DNA of 64,000 nt from an uncultured Blautia sp. (GTDB lineage Bacteria; Bacillota; Clostridia; Lachnospirales; Lachnospiraceae): contig URMH01000004.1 of the NCBI GenBank assembly GCA_900549015.1, positions 23,411-87,410 of the forward strand. The letters are read 5' to 3'. The stretch's first letter is position 1. Each line of letters starts with the position of its first letter. Below the pieces are notes generated by a model that saw nothing but the letters and a program-made list of their open reading frames with translations, made no database searches and was not told where the DNA came from. Below are positions 24,736-33,674 of the stretch, in pieces. The position numbers and the translations under genes are program-made.

Positions 24736-27186
24736 TTAATAACCAGGCTTCTCCACATAACTGATGAACACATTTCCCGCTTTCTGGAAAAGCTCTGTAC
24801 TGTCGTTCATTCCATATGGCTTCGTCTCTCCTGTTGCCGGATCGTAAAGCCAGGTATTATATTCATCATATCCCACGATCACTGCGCTTGTATCACTTCC
24901 TGTCTTTGCCACAACTGCCCTCTGGGCGCTGACTTCGTACAATACGCTGTCAAGGCTGCAGCCGGAAAGATCAATCACGGTTCCTGTTTCCCCAAGTCCT
25001 TCCTGAAGTTTGTTTTTATCCCAGGATCCTGTCCGTATCACTTCCGGAATATCCTGAATATTTAACTGGAGCTTCGTCTTTTTATTTCCTCTCTCCCACA
25101 CATACTGCTGAGATTGATTTAAAACAACGCCTGTTTTGGCGTCTGCTCTTTTTACTGCCTGAGCTGGATTTCTGTAAACACCTTCCAGACCTCCTTTTGC
25201 ATATACATAGTAGACATTTTCATCGGGTATCTGGGTCTCAAGCGTAACCGGATTGTTCTCAATGCTTCTCATTTTGGAAGCCATGACAAGCGGCTTGTCC
25301 ATTGCCGGTTTTTCCTCAAAAGCGAGACGTACAAGCGTACCTGTCCGATTTGCGGATGTAAGCTCCACAGACACCTGGCTGGCGGCTGCTTTTTTGTTGT
25401 TCATAATATTATCTTTCTTTTTGAACGTATAACCGGATTCTCCTTTTGCGGAAAGCTGAAATTCCATCAGGGTGTCTCCGATCGTAACATTCGTGATGTA
25501 AAGACCGTCTTTTTTGTATTCCTTTTTTACGTTTCCGGCAAAATCTTCAATTTTTACTGTATGGATTCCTTCTGTGGTTTTTCCGTTTTTGTCCTTCAGA
25601 ATATCTTCCTGTTTTATCATGCCGTACACAAGGTCCTCATTCATAAAGCCCAGTGTTTTCAGTTTTTCACCTTCGCCCGGCGTTAAAAATCTTGTCTGCA
25701 GAGTATCAAATTCAATCTCTTTAAGCTGCCCTTTATGCTCTCCGCTTTGCACTACCCACGCAGCATGTGCGTTTGTATCAGAGACAATGAAGCTGCTGCT
25801 CTGGATTCCCTCTTCCAGAATTTTATATCCGCCGCCGTTGATATTTACCATGTAAAGCTTCTGTGCAAACAGGAGAAACAGCATATTGTCGCCGCTTACA
25901 TAGGAAAGCGTTCCCAGGTCTTTTTTCAGAAACTCAAAGGATTCCGTAGACGGAATAAAAACTTTTTCCTCCACCACATTCTGGTCATTATTGTAATGGT
26001 ATACGCCCACTCCGCTGTATCCTTCGCGAATACCTCTGTTCATATATCCGTAGAGGACAAAATCCACATCTCCATTATCTGCCATGCGGATGATTTTTAT
26101 ATCATGCTCCTGGCGCACATACCGGAAATCCTCCTGTTCCTCTCCCCGGAAACTGAAAATCTTCACAATCTTTCCGTTTTCAGGGGAATAACTCCACAGA
26201 TCTCCCTGCTGAACGAAGGCTGCTGCCGTACCGCTTTCATTTACTACGTAATGTACGTCCTTATCTCTCACTCCCAAAAGAAGTCCCTTATCAGAAACAA
26301 CCGAGGTTTTCGGATTAAATACCTGTCCGGCAGAGCGCTCAAAATCAAGAAGCATAATACGTGTTTCCGTATACCGCATTCTGTAGAACTCTGTCACATC
26401 ATAAACCTCGATGGCACCGTTATCCGCTATAGCAGAAATCTGGTAATCAATAGAAACACTCGCCGTTGTCTCATTAATATCTTTAATAACAGGAACGCCT
26501 TTCTTGTAAATCTGAGGTTTTAAATCTCCCCAGCTTATTGTGGCAAATGTAGAACCTATATTTACATCAGAAAAATTCATTCCACTGCCAGAGGTTCCTG
26601 CTTCCAGATAGGCTGTCAGCTCCTCTGCCGTTTCCTTATCCATACATTTTTCATAAAAGCTGTTGACGAACTTCAAATACTGCTCCGTATTAAGCTGTGT
26701 TCTCGATACCAGCCTTGTATAATAGTAGGCGGGACCTTTCTCCGTATCAAGAGAAATCTGAAGGGAATATTCCTGATTCATAAGAAGATCGCTGTTAATA
26801 GTAACCAGAGCTTTCAGATGTTCTTCCCCTGAAGAAAGATTTTTAATTTTTCTGTTTTCAATCACCTTACTTCCGTCTGAGGTACGGATTTCATAGGAAA
26901 GACTTTTTACCTCCGTTCCATACGGCGCAATAAGAAAGGTAATCTGTTTCGTAGTATCAATGGGAGTGATGCTGTCTCTCGTAAAATCCGTCTGCATCTC
27001 CTGTGTATAGCCGCACATTCTGTTTGCCGCCGTATTTCCAAACTGCACCATAACCTCTGGAAGAACCGGCTCGTTCATATCGGAACGGTTGTCTGTTGTC
27101 CTGTGGTTCTGCAAAAGAGACGTTACTGTAACTCCTGCCACAAATACAAGAAAGAGTATGAGAAATTTTCGCAAGAATTTTTTCAT
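24736..27186 (-). CDS. Large membrane-anchored extracytoplasmic protein with degenerate C39-like C-terminus
   Basis: 816 residues. One N-terminal transmembrane segment (FLILFLVFVAGVTVTSLL) precedes a long exported part. Residues ~250-650 have the alternating strand pattern of a beta-propeller-like fold (GDLWSYSPENGKI, KLYMVNINGGGYKILEEG, SFIVSDTNAHAAWV). The last ~80 residues, SAVIVGYDEYNTWLYDPATG, resemble the end of C39-like cysteine peptidase domains. The usual catalytic His (normally HAVVIVGYD) is replaced by Ser, so activity is doubtful. The start ATG 27186 follows GGGGGAG and lies one base after the methyltransferase stop, so translation is coupled. Function unknown. Confidence 0.7.
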   Translation of the reverse strand: MKKFLRKFLILFLVFVAGVTVTSLLQNHRTTDNRSDMNEPVLPEVMVQFGNTAANRMCGYTQEMQTDFTRDSITPIDTTKQITFLIAPYGTEVKSLSYEIRTSDGSKVIENRKIKNLSSGEEHLKALVTINSDLLMNQEYSLQISLDTEKGPAYYYTRLVSRTQLNTEQYLKFVNSFYEKCMDKETAEELTAYLEAGTSGSGMNFSDVNIGSTFATISWGDLKPQIYKKGVPVIKDINETTASVSIDYQISAIADNGAIEVYDVTEFYRMRYTETRIMLLDFERSAGQVFNPKTSVVSDKGLLLGVRDKDVHYVVNESGTAAAFVQQGDLWSYSPENGKIVKIFSFRGEEQEDFRYVRQEHDIKIIRMADNGDVDFVLYGYMNRGIREGYSGVGVYHYNNDQNVVEEKVFIPSTESFEFLKKDLGTLSYVSGDNMLFLLFAQKLYMVNINGGGYKILEEGIQSSSFIVSDTNAHAAWVVQSGEHKGQLKEIEFDTLQTRFLTPGEGEKLKTLGFMNEDLVYGMIKQEDILKDKNGKTTEGIHTVKIEDFAGNVKKEYKKDGLYITNVTIGDTLMEFQLSAKGESGYTFKKKDNIMNNKKAAASQVSVELTSANRTGTLVRLAFEEKPAMDKPLVMASKMRSIENNPVTLETQIPDENVYYVYAKGGLEGVYRNPAQAVKRADAKTGVVLNQSQQYVWERGNKKTKLQLNIQDIPEVIRTGSWDKNKLQEGLGETGTVIDLSGCSLDSVLYEVSAQRAVVAKTGSDTSAVIVGYDEYNTWLYDPATGETKPYGMNDSTELFQKAGNVFISYVEKPGY

Positions 27187-27187
27187 A

Positions 27188-28369
27188 TCACTCCCCCTTG
27201 TCCTGTTTTTCTTTATCCTGCTTCTCTTCAGCAAAAAGAAGCTTCTCAAGAGAAGGACGGATCTGAAGCTCCCTCATCATCCTGGTTACTTCCTCCCTGC
27301 TCTTCTTCCTGCCTGTTTTTACTCCGCGGATCAGAAGATTCTTAGGCGTGTGCTCCATATCCACAAATTCCAGGATCTGCGTGTCATACCCCATTGCTTC
27401 CAGAAGATCCGCCCTCACTCCATCAGTAATAAGAGCCGACATTCTCTCCTTTAAAATCCCGTATTTCAAAACAGGAGAAAGCATCTCGTTTTTAATCTGG
27501 CGGTTCACTTCATGCTGACAGCAGGGAACGGAAAGGATTACCTCCGCGCCCCATTCCACCGCCTTGAAAGGCGCATAATCTGTAGCCGTATCGCAGGCGT
27601 GAAGAGTCACTACCATATCTACGGAAGATACGCCCTCGTACTGTGCAATATCTCCCTGATAAAAGTGAAGCTTCTCATATCCGTATTTTTCTGCCAGAGA
27701 ATTGCAGTGCCTGATCACATCTGTCTTTAAATCAAGCCCGATAATATTTACATCATATCCCCTTAATTCTCTGAGATAGTAATACATGGCAAAGGTCAGG
27801 TATGACTTTCCGCAGCCAAAATCAAGAATCGTGACTTCCCGTTCCCTGGAAAGTCTCGGAAGAATATCTTCTATAAACTCCAGGAAACGGTTGATCTGGC
27901 GGAACTTATCGTATCTCTGGGATACGATCTGACCTGTTTTTGTCATAACTCCCAGGTCGATCAGAAAAGGAACCGGGATTCCTTCCTTTAAAATATAGCG
28001 CTTTACTCTGTTGTGCGCCTGGATTTTTACTTTTTCTTTTACAGGATGGTTCTTTGCCTTTACTGTGATCTTTCCTTTTTTACTTACAAGAACTGTGCCG
28101 TCAAGAGTTTCTCCCTGTCCCTGAAGCTGAGTAAAATTCTCTGTGATCTCTTTTTCAAGAAACTCCAGAACCTCTTCTCTCTCATAGTTTTTATGAAAAA
28201 TCTGCGTTCCTTCTGTGGAGGACGCCTGATATAAAATACGCCCTTTTATTTCCACAGGACGGACTTTAATAAGAGAGGGGCCTTCACCCTTTCTCTTTCC
28301 GCTTAACACAGCCTGCTTTAACTGTTCATTTATCTGTTTTTCCAAATATTCTTTTAATGTTTTCATCAT
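27188..28369 (-). CDS. Class I SAM-dependent methyltransferase (Methyltransf_32-like)
   Basis: About 393 residues. The N-terminal ~150 residues are a family-specific region. The Rossmann domain has ILDFGCGKSYLTFAMYYYL (SAM motif I), VNIIGLDLK (acidic end of beta 2) and VVTLHACDTATDYA. It is followed by VPCCQHEVNRQI, a Cys-Cys-Gln-His motif shared with METTL25-like and bacterial Methyltransf_32 proteins. The substrate is unknown; an RNA substrate is plausible. Start ATG 28369 has AAGGA upstream. The operon also carries mtnN, which recycles the by-product S-adenosylhomocysteine. Confidence 0.8.
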   Translation of the reverse strand: MMKTLKEYLEKQINEQLKQAVLSGKRKGEGPSLIKVRPVEIKGRILYQASSTEGTQIFHKNYEREEVLEFLEKEITENFTQLQGQGETLDGTVLVSKKGKITVKAKNHPVKEKVKIQAHNRVKRYILKEGIPVPFLIDLGVMTKTGQIVSQRYDKFRQINRFLEFIEDILPRLSREREVTILDFGCGKSYLTFAMYYYLRELRGYDVNIIGLDLKTDVIRHCNSLAEKYGYEKLHFYQGDIAQYEGVSSVDMVVTLHACDTATDYAPFKAVEWGAEVILSVPCCQHEVNRQIKNEMLSPVLKYGILKERMSALITDGVRADLLEAMGYDTQILEFVDMEHTPKNLLIRGVKTGRKKSREEVTRMMRELQIRPSLEKLLFAEEKQDKEKQDKGE

Positions 28370-28378
28370 CACATTTCC

Positions 28379-28756
28379 TTAATATCCTCTGCACCTTCGG
28401 CGTCTGCACCGTCTCCTTGAAATTTCCTGATAGAGAAGCACCTGGATCAGCTCATCGAGAAAGCCTCCCGTCATTCCCTGGGACGAAAGGTCCTCTTTTG
28501 GATTCTTTTCTATTTCTTTTCTGATCCTTCCTGCCATAGAAGCGATCATCAGTCTGTCCGGATGCTCGTCGTAAAGGCGGCTTCCCTCGTAGTCCTGAAA
28601 TTCGCATTCCTGCTCTACCTTTTCCTGGATCATTCTCGCTGTCTCCGGGTAGTAGGATTTCATCAGCTCAAATTCGTCCTGGTGCATTTTTTCTCCGCTG
28701 TACAGCAGAGGATTTCCATACGTCATATAAAATGGGTAAAATTTATCATAATACAT
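28379..28756 (-). CDS. Small conserved-looking protein of unknown function
   Basis: 125 residues. It begins MYYDKFYPFYMTYGNPLLY and has a helical middle (KSYYPETARMIQEKVEQECEFQDYEGSRLYDEHPDR). It ends in a very Arg/Cys-rich tail (SRRRCRRRRCRGY). The tail could bind nucleic acid or metal, but this is only a composition-based guess. It lies between mtnN and the methyltransferase gene on the same strand. I do not recognise an assigned domain. Confidence 0.65.
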   Translation of the reverse strand: MYYDKFYPFYMTYGNPLLYSGEKMHQDEFELMKSYYPETARMIQEKVEQECEFQDYEGSRLYDEHPDRLMIASMAGRIRKEIEKNPKEDLSSQGMTGGFLDELIQVLLYQEISRRRCRRRRCRGY

Positions 28757-28822
28757 AGAAATGTCTGCAGTCCCTTCACATAGTCTATTCCAGTATATGC
28801 AGAACCTTCTCTTTATGACAGC

Positions 28823-29521
28823 TTACACCCGTTTTATGAACTCCATTGTAAGATTTACGCTGTGCTCTGCTGCCGCAGCCTCAAAAGCAGGGTAATCCAT
28901 AGTTGCGCTTCCGTCCGCCTTGTCGGAAATAGCGCGGATGATCAGAAACGGAATACCGTTTAGGTAAGCTGTCTGACCAATCGCAGCGCCTTCCATCTCC
29001 ACTGCGAACCCACCAAAATTATGTATAATTTCATCTTTTACTTCTCTGTCGGAAATGAACTGGTCTCCGGAAACGATTCTGCCCTGGAAAACCTGAATGT
29101 CCGGATTTACCTCATTGCAGACTCTCTCCGCAAGGCTTCGAAGCGCCGCATCTCCCGGGAAAGAAAATTCCTGCATCTGGGGAATCTGTCCCTTTGGATA
29201 ACCAAAGCCTGTTGCGTCCATATCGTGATGAAGAACGTCTGTCGCCAGTACAATGTCTCCGATATTGATTTCTTTATTCAGGCTTCCCGCAATTCCCGTA
29301 TTAATAACTGCCTCCACCTGAAATACATCTGCCAGGATCTGTGTGCAGGCTGCCGCATTTACTTTGCCGATACCGGAGCGCACTACAACAACCGTTTTTC
29401 CGAAAAGAGTTCCCTCATAAAAATCCATAGAAGCTTTTTTTGTGATTTTTACATTTTCCATTTTTTCTTTCAGTCTGGAGACCTCAACTTCCATTGCTCC
29501 GATAATTCCAATTCGTTCCAT
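28823..29521 (-). CDS. mtnN: 5'-methylthioadenosine/S-adenosylhomocysteine nucleosidase
   Basis: 232 residues of the PNP/Udp family. Motifs are IGIIGAMEVEVSRLK, INTGIAGSLN, VSGDQFIS and AVEMEGAAIGQ (active-site Glu), with Asp in ISDKAD. It cleaves MTA and SAH to adenine plus the thioribose, feeding methyl-cycle recycling and the LuxS/AI-2 route. ATG 29521 begins MERIGIIGAM and has GGAG 11-12 bases upstream; the longer frame to 29551 is unlikely. Minus-strand TGGTATAAT at 29651-29659 is a probable extended -10 promoter. First gene of a four-gene minus-strand unit. Confidence 0.96.
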   Translation of the reverse strand: MERIGIIGAMEVEVSRLKEKMENVKITKKASMDFYEGTLFGKTVVVVRSGIGKVNAAACTQILADVFQVEAVINTGIAGSLNKEINIGDIVLATDVLHHDMDATGFGYPKGQIPQMQEFSFPGDAALRSLAERVCNEVNPDIQVFQGRIVSGDQFISDREVKDEIIHNFGGFAVEMEGAAIGQTAYLNGIPFLIIRAISDKADGSATMDYPAFEAAAAEHSVNLTMEFIKRV

Positions 29522-29769
29522 AATATAAAATATCTCCTCTCTATATGCCACGGATAGTCCGTAAAATATATTTTCTTAATTTTAAAGATACAGGATGCTT
29601 AATGGATTGCTTCGTACTCCTCGCCTCATAATCCTGTCATCTTTCATTTTATTATACCAAAAGTTTAATTTATATGGAAACTTTTTTTATTGTCTGTTAT
29701 AATAGTTTCATCTCATGATTAAATCAATATAAAAAGCCCTTACGGGCAAGGCAACTGGAGGATAAATCT

Positions 29770-30012
29770 ATGATGTACAAAACAAAAGGCGTATGTGCGC
29801 AGGCAATCGAATTTGAAGTAGATGACAACAAAAAAGTGCACAACGTAAAATTTATCGGAGGCTGCTCCGGAAATACACAGGGCGTTGCTGCTCTTGTTGA
29901 AGGAATGGACGCAGATGAGGTTATTCGCCGTCTGGAAGGCATTCAGTGCGGTCACAAACCTACTTCATGTCCAGATCAGCTTGTAAAGGCTTTGCACGAA
30001 GCAGGAATCTGA
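29770..30012 (+). CDS. TSCPD domain protein (TIGR03905-like)
   Basis: 80 residues: MMYKTKGVCAQAIEF, IGGCSGNTQGVAALVEGM and CGHKPTSCPDQLVKAL. The TSCPD domain is named for its conserved Thr/Ser-Cys-Pro-Asp motif, here TSCPD exactly, and also occurs at the C-terminus of vitamin B12-dependent ribonucleotide reductases. The three conserved Cys suggest metal or thiol chemistry; function is unproven. GGAGG lies eight bases before the ATG. The promoter has TGTTATAAT (29695-29703). It is monocistronic. Confidence 0.88.
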   Translation: MMYKTKGVCAQAIEFEVDDNKKVHNVKFIGGCSGNTQGVAALVEGMDADEVIRRLEGIQCGHKPTSCPDQLVKALHEAGI

Positions 30013-30040
30013 GCATCTTCTTTTCGCTCCAACAATATTT

Positions 30041-30075
30041 CAGCCCCGGAAACATTCCGGGGCTGATTTTATTTT
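30041..30075 (+). terminator. Terminator of the TSCPD gene
   Basis: CAGCCCCGGAA pairs perfectly with TTCCGGGGCTG around loop ACA, followed by ATTTTATTTT. Confidence 0.88.
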
Positions 30076-30083
30076 ATCCTGTT

Positions 30084-31700
30084 TTATATATCATTTCTAT
30101 CCCACTTATCACAAAGAGACTGCACATCTCTGGAAAACTTCTCCAGATCCTTATTGGGACTTCCTTCGTTTTTCCGTATCACGCTGATAAGCCTGTGTCC
30201 AAGGGAAAGAAGCTTCTGATAAACCTGCGCTGCCTTCGTTGCTTTCGGTGATGTAGAAGCGCGCTCGATCTTCACGCCCTTCGCTTCATACAGGCATTCG
30301 TTATTCAGAAGGTCATACGACGTTCCGCTGAACGGCGCCATTGTATCGTATCCAAGTTCATCTCTCAGTCGTTTCGCAAAAATCTCCGTAACGCTGTCCT
30401 CTCCATGTGTCACAAAAACTTTTTTCGGTTTTTCCTCAAATGCTTTCGCCCAGTCAAGAAGACCATTTACATCTGCATGACCACTGATTCCCGGCATCTG
30501 AAGAATTTTCGCCGCAACGTGCACCGGCTCGCCAAAAAGCTTAATGTCCGTCGCCCCTTCCAGAAGAGAACGCCCCAGTGTGCCGATCGCCTGATAACCT
30601 ACAAAAAGAATCGTATTTTTTTCATTCCAGAGATTGTGTTTCAAATGATGCTTGATTCGTCCGGCATCACACATACCGCTGGCTGAAATAATAACCTTGC
30701 AGTCCTCATCAAAGTTAATGGCTTTGGAATCGTCGCTTGTGATCGAAGTTTTCAGTCCCGGGAAGGAAAGAGGATTGATTCCCTTATGGATCAGCTCCAT
30801 TGCCTCCTCGTCATAGCAGTCGTATATGTGCTCTGCAAAAATACTGGTTGCCTCATTTGCAAGGGGACTGTCAACATACACCTTAAATCCGTCATGTCCG
30901 TATACAAGCCGCTCTTCCTTTATCTGCCGGATAAAATACAGCATTTCCTGTGTACGTCCCACAGCAAAGGAAGGAATCACAAGATTTCCTCCTCTGTCAA
31001 AGGTTTTCTGAATCACTTCTGCAAGGAGTCTGACATAGTCCGGTCTTTCTCCGTGGCTTCTGTCTCCGTATGTGGATTCCATAACAACGTAATCTGCATT
31101 GTGAAGATACTGCGGGTCACGTATCAGGGGCTGATTTGTATTTCCAATATCTCCGGAAAAGACAATGGTTTTCTCCTGACCTTCTTCTGTAATCTTCACT
31201 TCAATGCTGCTTGAACCAAGAAGATGACCTGCATCTACAAAACGAACGCTGATTCCCTCTGCCGGGCGGATTACCCTGTCATACTGGCATTCTACAAAGT
31301 TTTTCAGCACGCCCAGCGCATCTTCCATTGTGTATGCAGGAACAAATTCTTCTTTGCCCTGGCGGCGTCCTTTTCTGTTTCTCCACTCAGCCTCGAATAA
31401 CTGAATGTGTGCGCTGTCACGAAGCATAATATCGCAGAGATTACAGGTTGCGTCTGTGGCGTATACAGGCCCCTGGAATCCTTTGGCATATAATGCCGGC
31501 AGATTTCCGGAGTGGTCCATATGCGCATGGGTTAGAAGTACAAAATCCAAATCTCCCGGCGCAACAGGCAAATCCTCATTTTCGTAGTAGTTTGGTCCCT
31601 GCTCCATACCGCAGTCCACCAGGAATTTCCTGCCTGCCCCTTCCAGATAATAACAGCTTCCGGTTACTTCATGTGTGGCTCCCAAAAAGATAATCTTCAT
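30084..31700 (-). CDS. MBL-fold beta-CASP hydrolase (RNA-processing type)
   Basis: 538 residues. Motifs are FLGATHEVTGSCYYLE, LTHAHMDHSGNLPALYAKGF (HxHxDH zinc site), VDAGHLLGSSSIEV, VFSGDIG and VMESTYGDRSHGE. The C-terminal part has IISASGMCDAGRIKHHL and GISGHADVNGLL plus THGED, typical of beta-CASP enzymes with the RNA-specificity (RMMBL) domain. It is related to archaeal/eukaryotic CPSF-73 and bacterial RNase J and may be a ribonuclease. ATG 31700 with GGGGG eight bases upstream is preferred over TTG 31706. Probably monocistronic. Confidence 0.88.
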   Translation of the reverse strand: MKIIFLGATHEVTGSCYYLEGAGRKFLVDCGMEQGPNYYENEDLPVAPGDLDFVLLTHAHMDHSGNLPALYAKGFQGPVYATDATCNLCDIMLRDSAHIQLFEAEWRNRKGRRQGKEEFVPAYTMEDALGVLKNFVECQYDRVIRPAEGISVRFVDAGHLLGSSSIEVKITEEGQEKTIVFSGDIGNTNQPLIRDPQYLHNADYVVMESTYGDRSHGERPDYVRLLAEVIQKTFDRGGNLVIPSFAVGRTQEMLYFIRQIKEERLVYGHDGFKVYVDSPLANEATSIFAEHIYDCYDEEAMELIHKGINPLSFPGLKTSITSDDSKAINFDEDCKVIISASGMCDAGRIKHHLKHNLWNEKNTILFVGYQAIGTLGRSLLEGATDIKLFGEPVHVAAKILQMPGISGHADVNGLLDWAKAFEEKPKKVFVTHGEDSVTEIFAKRLRDELGYDTMAPFSGTSYDLLNNECLYEAKGVKIERASTSPKATKAAQVYQKLLSLGHRLISVIRKNEGSPNKDLEKFSRDVQSLCDKWDRNDI

Positions 31701-32153
31701 GCGCAAAACCCCCTTTTTCGTCTGTCATCTCGATGTAATTATTATACACGACATAGAAGAATTTTAGTAGCTTTTTTCTGTAATTTTTTATGAATTTATT
31801 ATGAAGTCTGACTGTTGTGTGGGGTGGCTGTCCTCTATTTCTAACCACTTTTATAATAAGCGAAAAATCTCATTCTATTATTTTCATCCTATTTCGCCCT
31901 TATATTTGTAGGAGTATTCATCTGTCTTGGCATTTTGCGCTTATAAACAAAGAACGGCTGCCGGATAATTGGACAGATTATCCGAACAGCCGCCTTTGTC
32001 TATTTTTGACTTTTTCCCGATTGCAGAGAACCTGATATTTTCAGAACGGTAATGTAATTTGCAGATTTTAATAATCCCGTAAAACATTCTTCCATATCCC
32101 GGTCTCTGCCTTGTTATGTACAGATAATAATGGATGCTGACATTAATATCTGA
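31701..32153. other. 453-base intergenic region with a 53-nt imperfect palindrome
   Basis: No convincing gene is present. The minus strand has TATAAT at 31741-31746 as a likely -10 for the MBL gene. At 31947-31999 three nested paired blocks, ACAAAG/CTTTGT, CGGCTG/CAGCCG and CGGATAAT/ATTATCCG, separated by small mismatches, form a long hairpin around loop tggacag. It could be a terminator for the DUF6147 gene (about 155 bases after its stop), a small RNA element or a MITE-like relic. Nothing else is recognised. Confidence 0.55.
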
Positions 32154-32633
32154 CTATTTTACTAAAATTCCTTGCGTTAAGGTCGTTGTGGATTCCTTCA
32201 CTCCGCCTTCTTTTGCTGCATGGTAGCCACGCACGCGATAGTAATAACCGCTTGGAACAATGACGTTAATGCTCTGTTCCAGAGATGGGCTATTATTTTT
32301 AGTAAAATCCCAGCTTTTATAAGTGGAATAAACACCATTTACTTTTCTCTCCAGATAAAGAGAAAGATACATCGTATCACAAAGACGATGCCCCTGTGTA
32401 ATTCCCAGAATATTAACTTTATTACTTGCCAGTTTAGTTATCTGAGTTGTCCCATAATTTAAATTGTTTCCTCGCATCAAATTATAGTTTGTATCTTCTG
32501 CAAAGTCTGCGTTTGTCTCCAATGGTTTTACTTCATCTAAAAGACTTGCTGCTGAAACCGGCGTCACGCTTAATACAGCCAACATACCTGCCAGAATCAT
32601 TACAACTGCTTTGTGCAAAAATCCCTTTTTCAT
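32154..32633 (-). CDS. Secreted DUF6147-like protein
   Basis: 159 residues. The signal peptide has core VVMILAGMLAVLSVTPVSA. The mature part reads MRGNNLNYGTTQITKLASNKVNILGITQGHR in overlapping pieces, CDTMYLSLYLER, YKSWDFTKNN and IVPSGYYYRVRGYH. This matches small exported proteins of Lachnospiraceae that I recall as DUF6147; function unknown. It lies 75 bases downstream of the DUF4367 anti-sigma-like gene on the same strand and may be in its regulon or operon. Confidence 0.7.
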   Translation of the reverse strand: MKKGFLHKAVVMILAGMLAVLSVTPVSAASLLDEVKPLETNADFAEDTNYNLMRGNNLNYGTTQITKLASNKVNILGITQGHRLCDTMYLSLYLERKVNGVYSTYKSWDFTKNNSPSLEQSINVIVPSGYYYRVRGYHAAKEGGVKESTTTLTQGILVK

Positions 32634-32708
32634 TCTTTTCTCACCTCCCGTCGCATCTGCAAATTACCCTTACATATAGTAATACGACTGAAACTGAGAA
32701 AAATCACG

Positions 32709-33557
32709 CTAAAAAATCATTTCTTTTAAAATTTTTTCAAATATTTTTTTCGGCATCTTTCCACTAAGCTGATAATAACAACTTTTCCATTCCCATTCCG
32801 CCAGATATGATGGTTCTAAATCGGTTTCTTCCTGAATTTTTACAACACTCACAGCTATATCTTCTTTGGGTATATATATCGTCTCTGAATCTCTTCCCAA
32901 TAAACTAAAGCTATTACTGGAACTTTTTATATCTTTCTTACCTACATATAAACTTATAAAATTTCGTTTATATAAATACTGTATTTTAGCCGTTCCAGTT
33001 TCATTGCTTATAAAACAATCATGAAACTCGAACGTCTCCGGCCGATACAGAAATTCCGGCACTTCCACGCCCATCTCTTCCTCTATTTTATCGCGAGCCT
33101 GTTCTTCATCTAAAGATGGTTTATCATTACTTGCATCATTGTCGATTAAGATTTTCGTATCATTCCCCGTCAGATATTTCACACTGTCCACAAAATAATT
33201 CCTGTTGGCTTCAATCGTCATACTTGCCGCGAAAACAGCAATCGCACATACGATAACAAAGCCAGCCACTTTGGAGAGTTTCCGATAGCCAACATCTGAA
33301 TCCCCCTTAAAAGAAAAGCGCTTTTTCCACTTTTCTTTACGCAGATGTTCTTTCTTCTCCTCTTTCTTCTGCAGTTCCTCCTGCATTTCCAGACGTTTTA
33401 CTGCATCTTCATAAAGCCGATCCAGCTCCTCATCTGTAATGTCATCCTGTTTTCCCACAATCCTGGAGAAGAAATTATTCTCCAGTGACCTGTTTTCTTT
33501 TTCCATCTGCTTTTCTACCCACTCACGCAGCTCTGCACCACTTAATTTCCTGAACAT
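32709..33557 (-). CDS. DUF4367-type membrane protein, putative anti-sigma factor
   Basis: 282 residues. A charged cytoplasmic N-terminal part (about 1-95, with a Lys/Glu-rich coiled segment at 55-85) is followed by one transmembrane helix (about 97-115). The extracytoplasmic domain (about 120-282) has the DUF4367 pattern (RPETFEFHDCFISNETGTAKIQY, QEETDLEPSYLAEW). Such proteins often regulate ECF-type sigma factors. The nearest sigma gene is 1.2 kb away on the same strand, with murG lying between them on the other strand. The pairing is therefore probable but not proven. Confidence 0.72.
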   Translation of the reverse strand: MFRKLSGAELREWVEKQMEKENRSLENNFFSRIVGKQDDITDEELDRLYEDAVKRLEMQEELQKKEEKKEHLRKEKWKKRFSFKGDSDVGYRKLSKVAGFVIVCAIAVFAASMTIEANRNYFVDSVKYLTGNDTKILIDNDASNDKPSLDEEQARDKIEEEMGVEVPEFLYRPETFEFHDCFISNETGTAKIQYLYKRNFISLYVGKKDIKSSSNSFSLLGRDSETIYIPKEDIAVSVVKIQEETDLEPSYLAEWEWKSCYYQLSGKMPKKIFEKILKEMIF

Positions 33558-33582
33558 TTTTCTCCTGACCTCCTATCTTTCC

Positions 33583-33634
33583 TTGACAATTCTGGTTTCG
33601 GGGGGCATATTATAAATGATACCGTATGTATCAT
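33583..33634 (+). promoter_or_regulatory. murG promoter region with a dyad operator candidate
   Basis: TTGACA (33583-33588) and TATTAT (33608-33613) are 19 bases apart, a long spacer. Just downstream lies the perfect dyad ATGATAC-cgtat-GTATCAT (33616-33634), covering the expected transcription start. The long spacer and the dyad over the start suggest control by an unidentified regulator. Confidence 0.5.
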
Positions 33635-33674
33635 GGCGTAAAAGCCTTATTACGATTTTTCAGGAGGAACCCCT

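Noticed and set aside
25735..26523. 262-codon plus-strand open frame
   Set aside because: It lies wholly antisense to the 816-residue exported protein, has no ribosome site and reads as low-quality hydrophobic/Cys-rich sequence.
31817..32035. 72-codon frame in the gap after the MBL gene
   Set aside because: No ribosome site, crosses the palindrome, and resembles no protein pattern.
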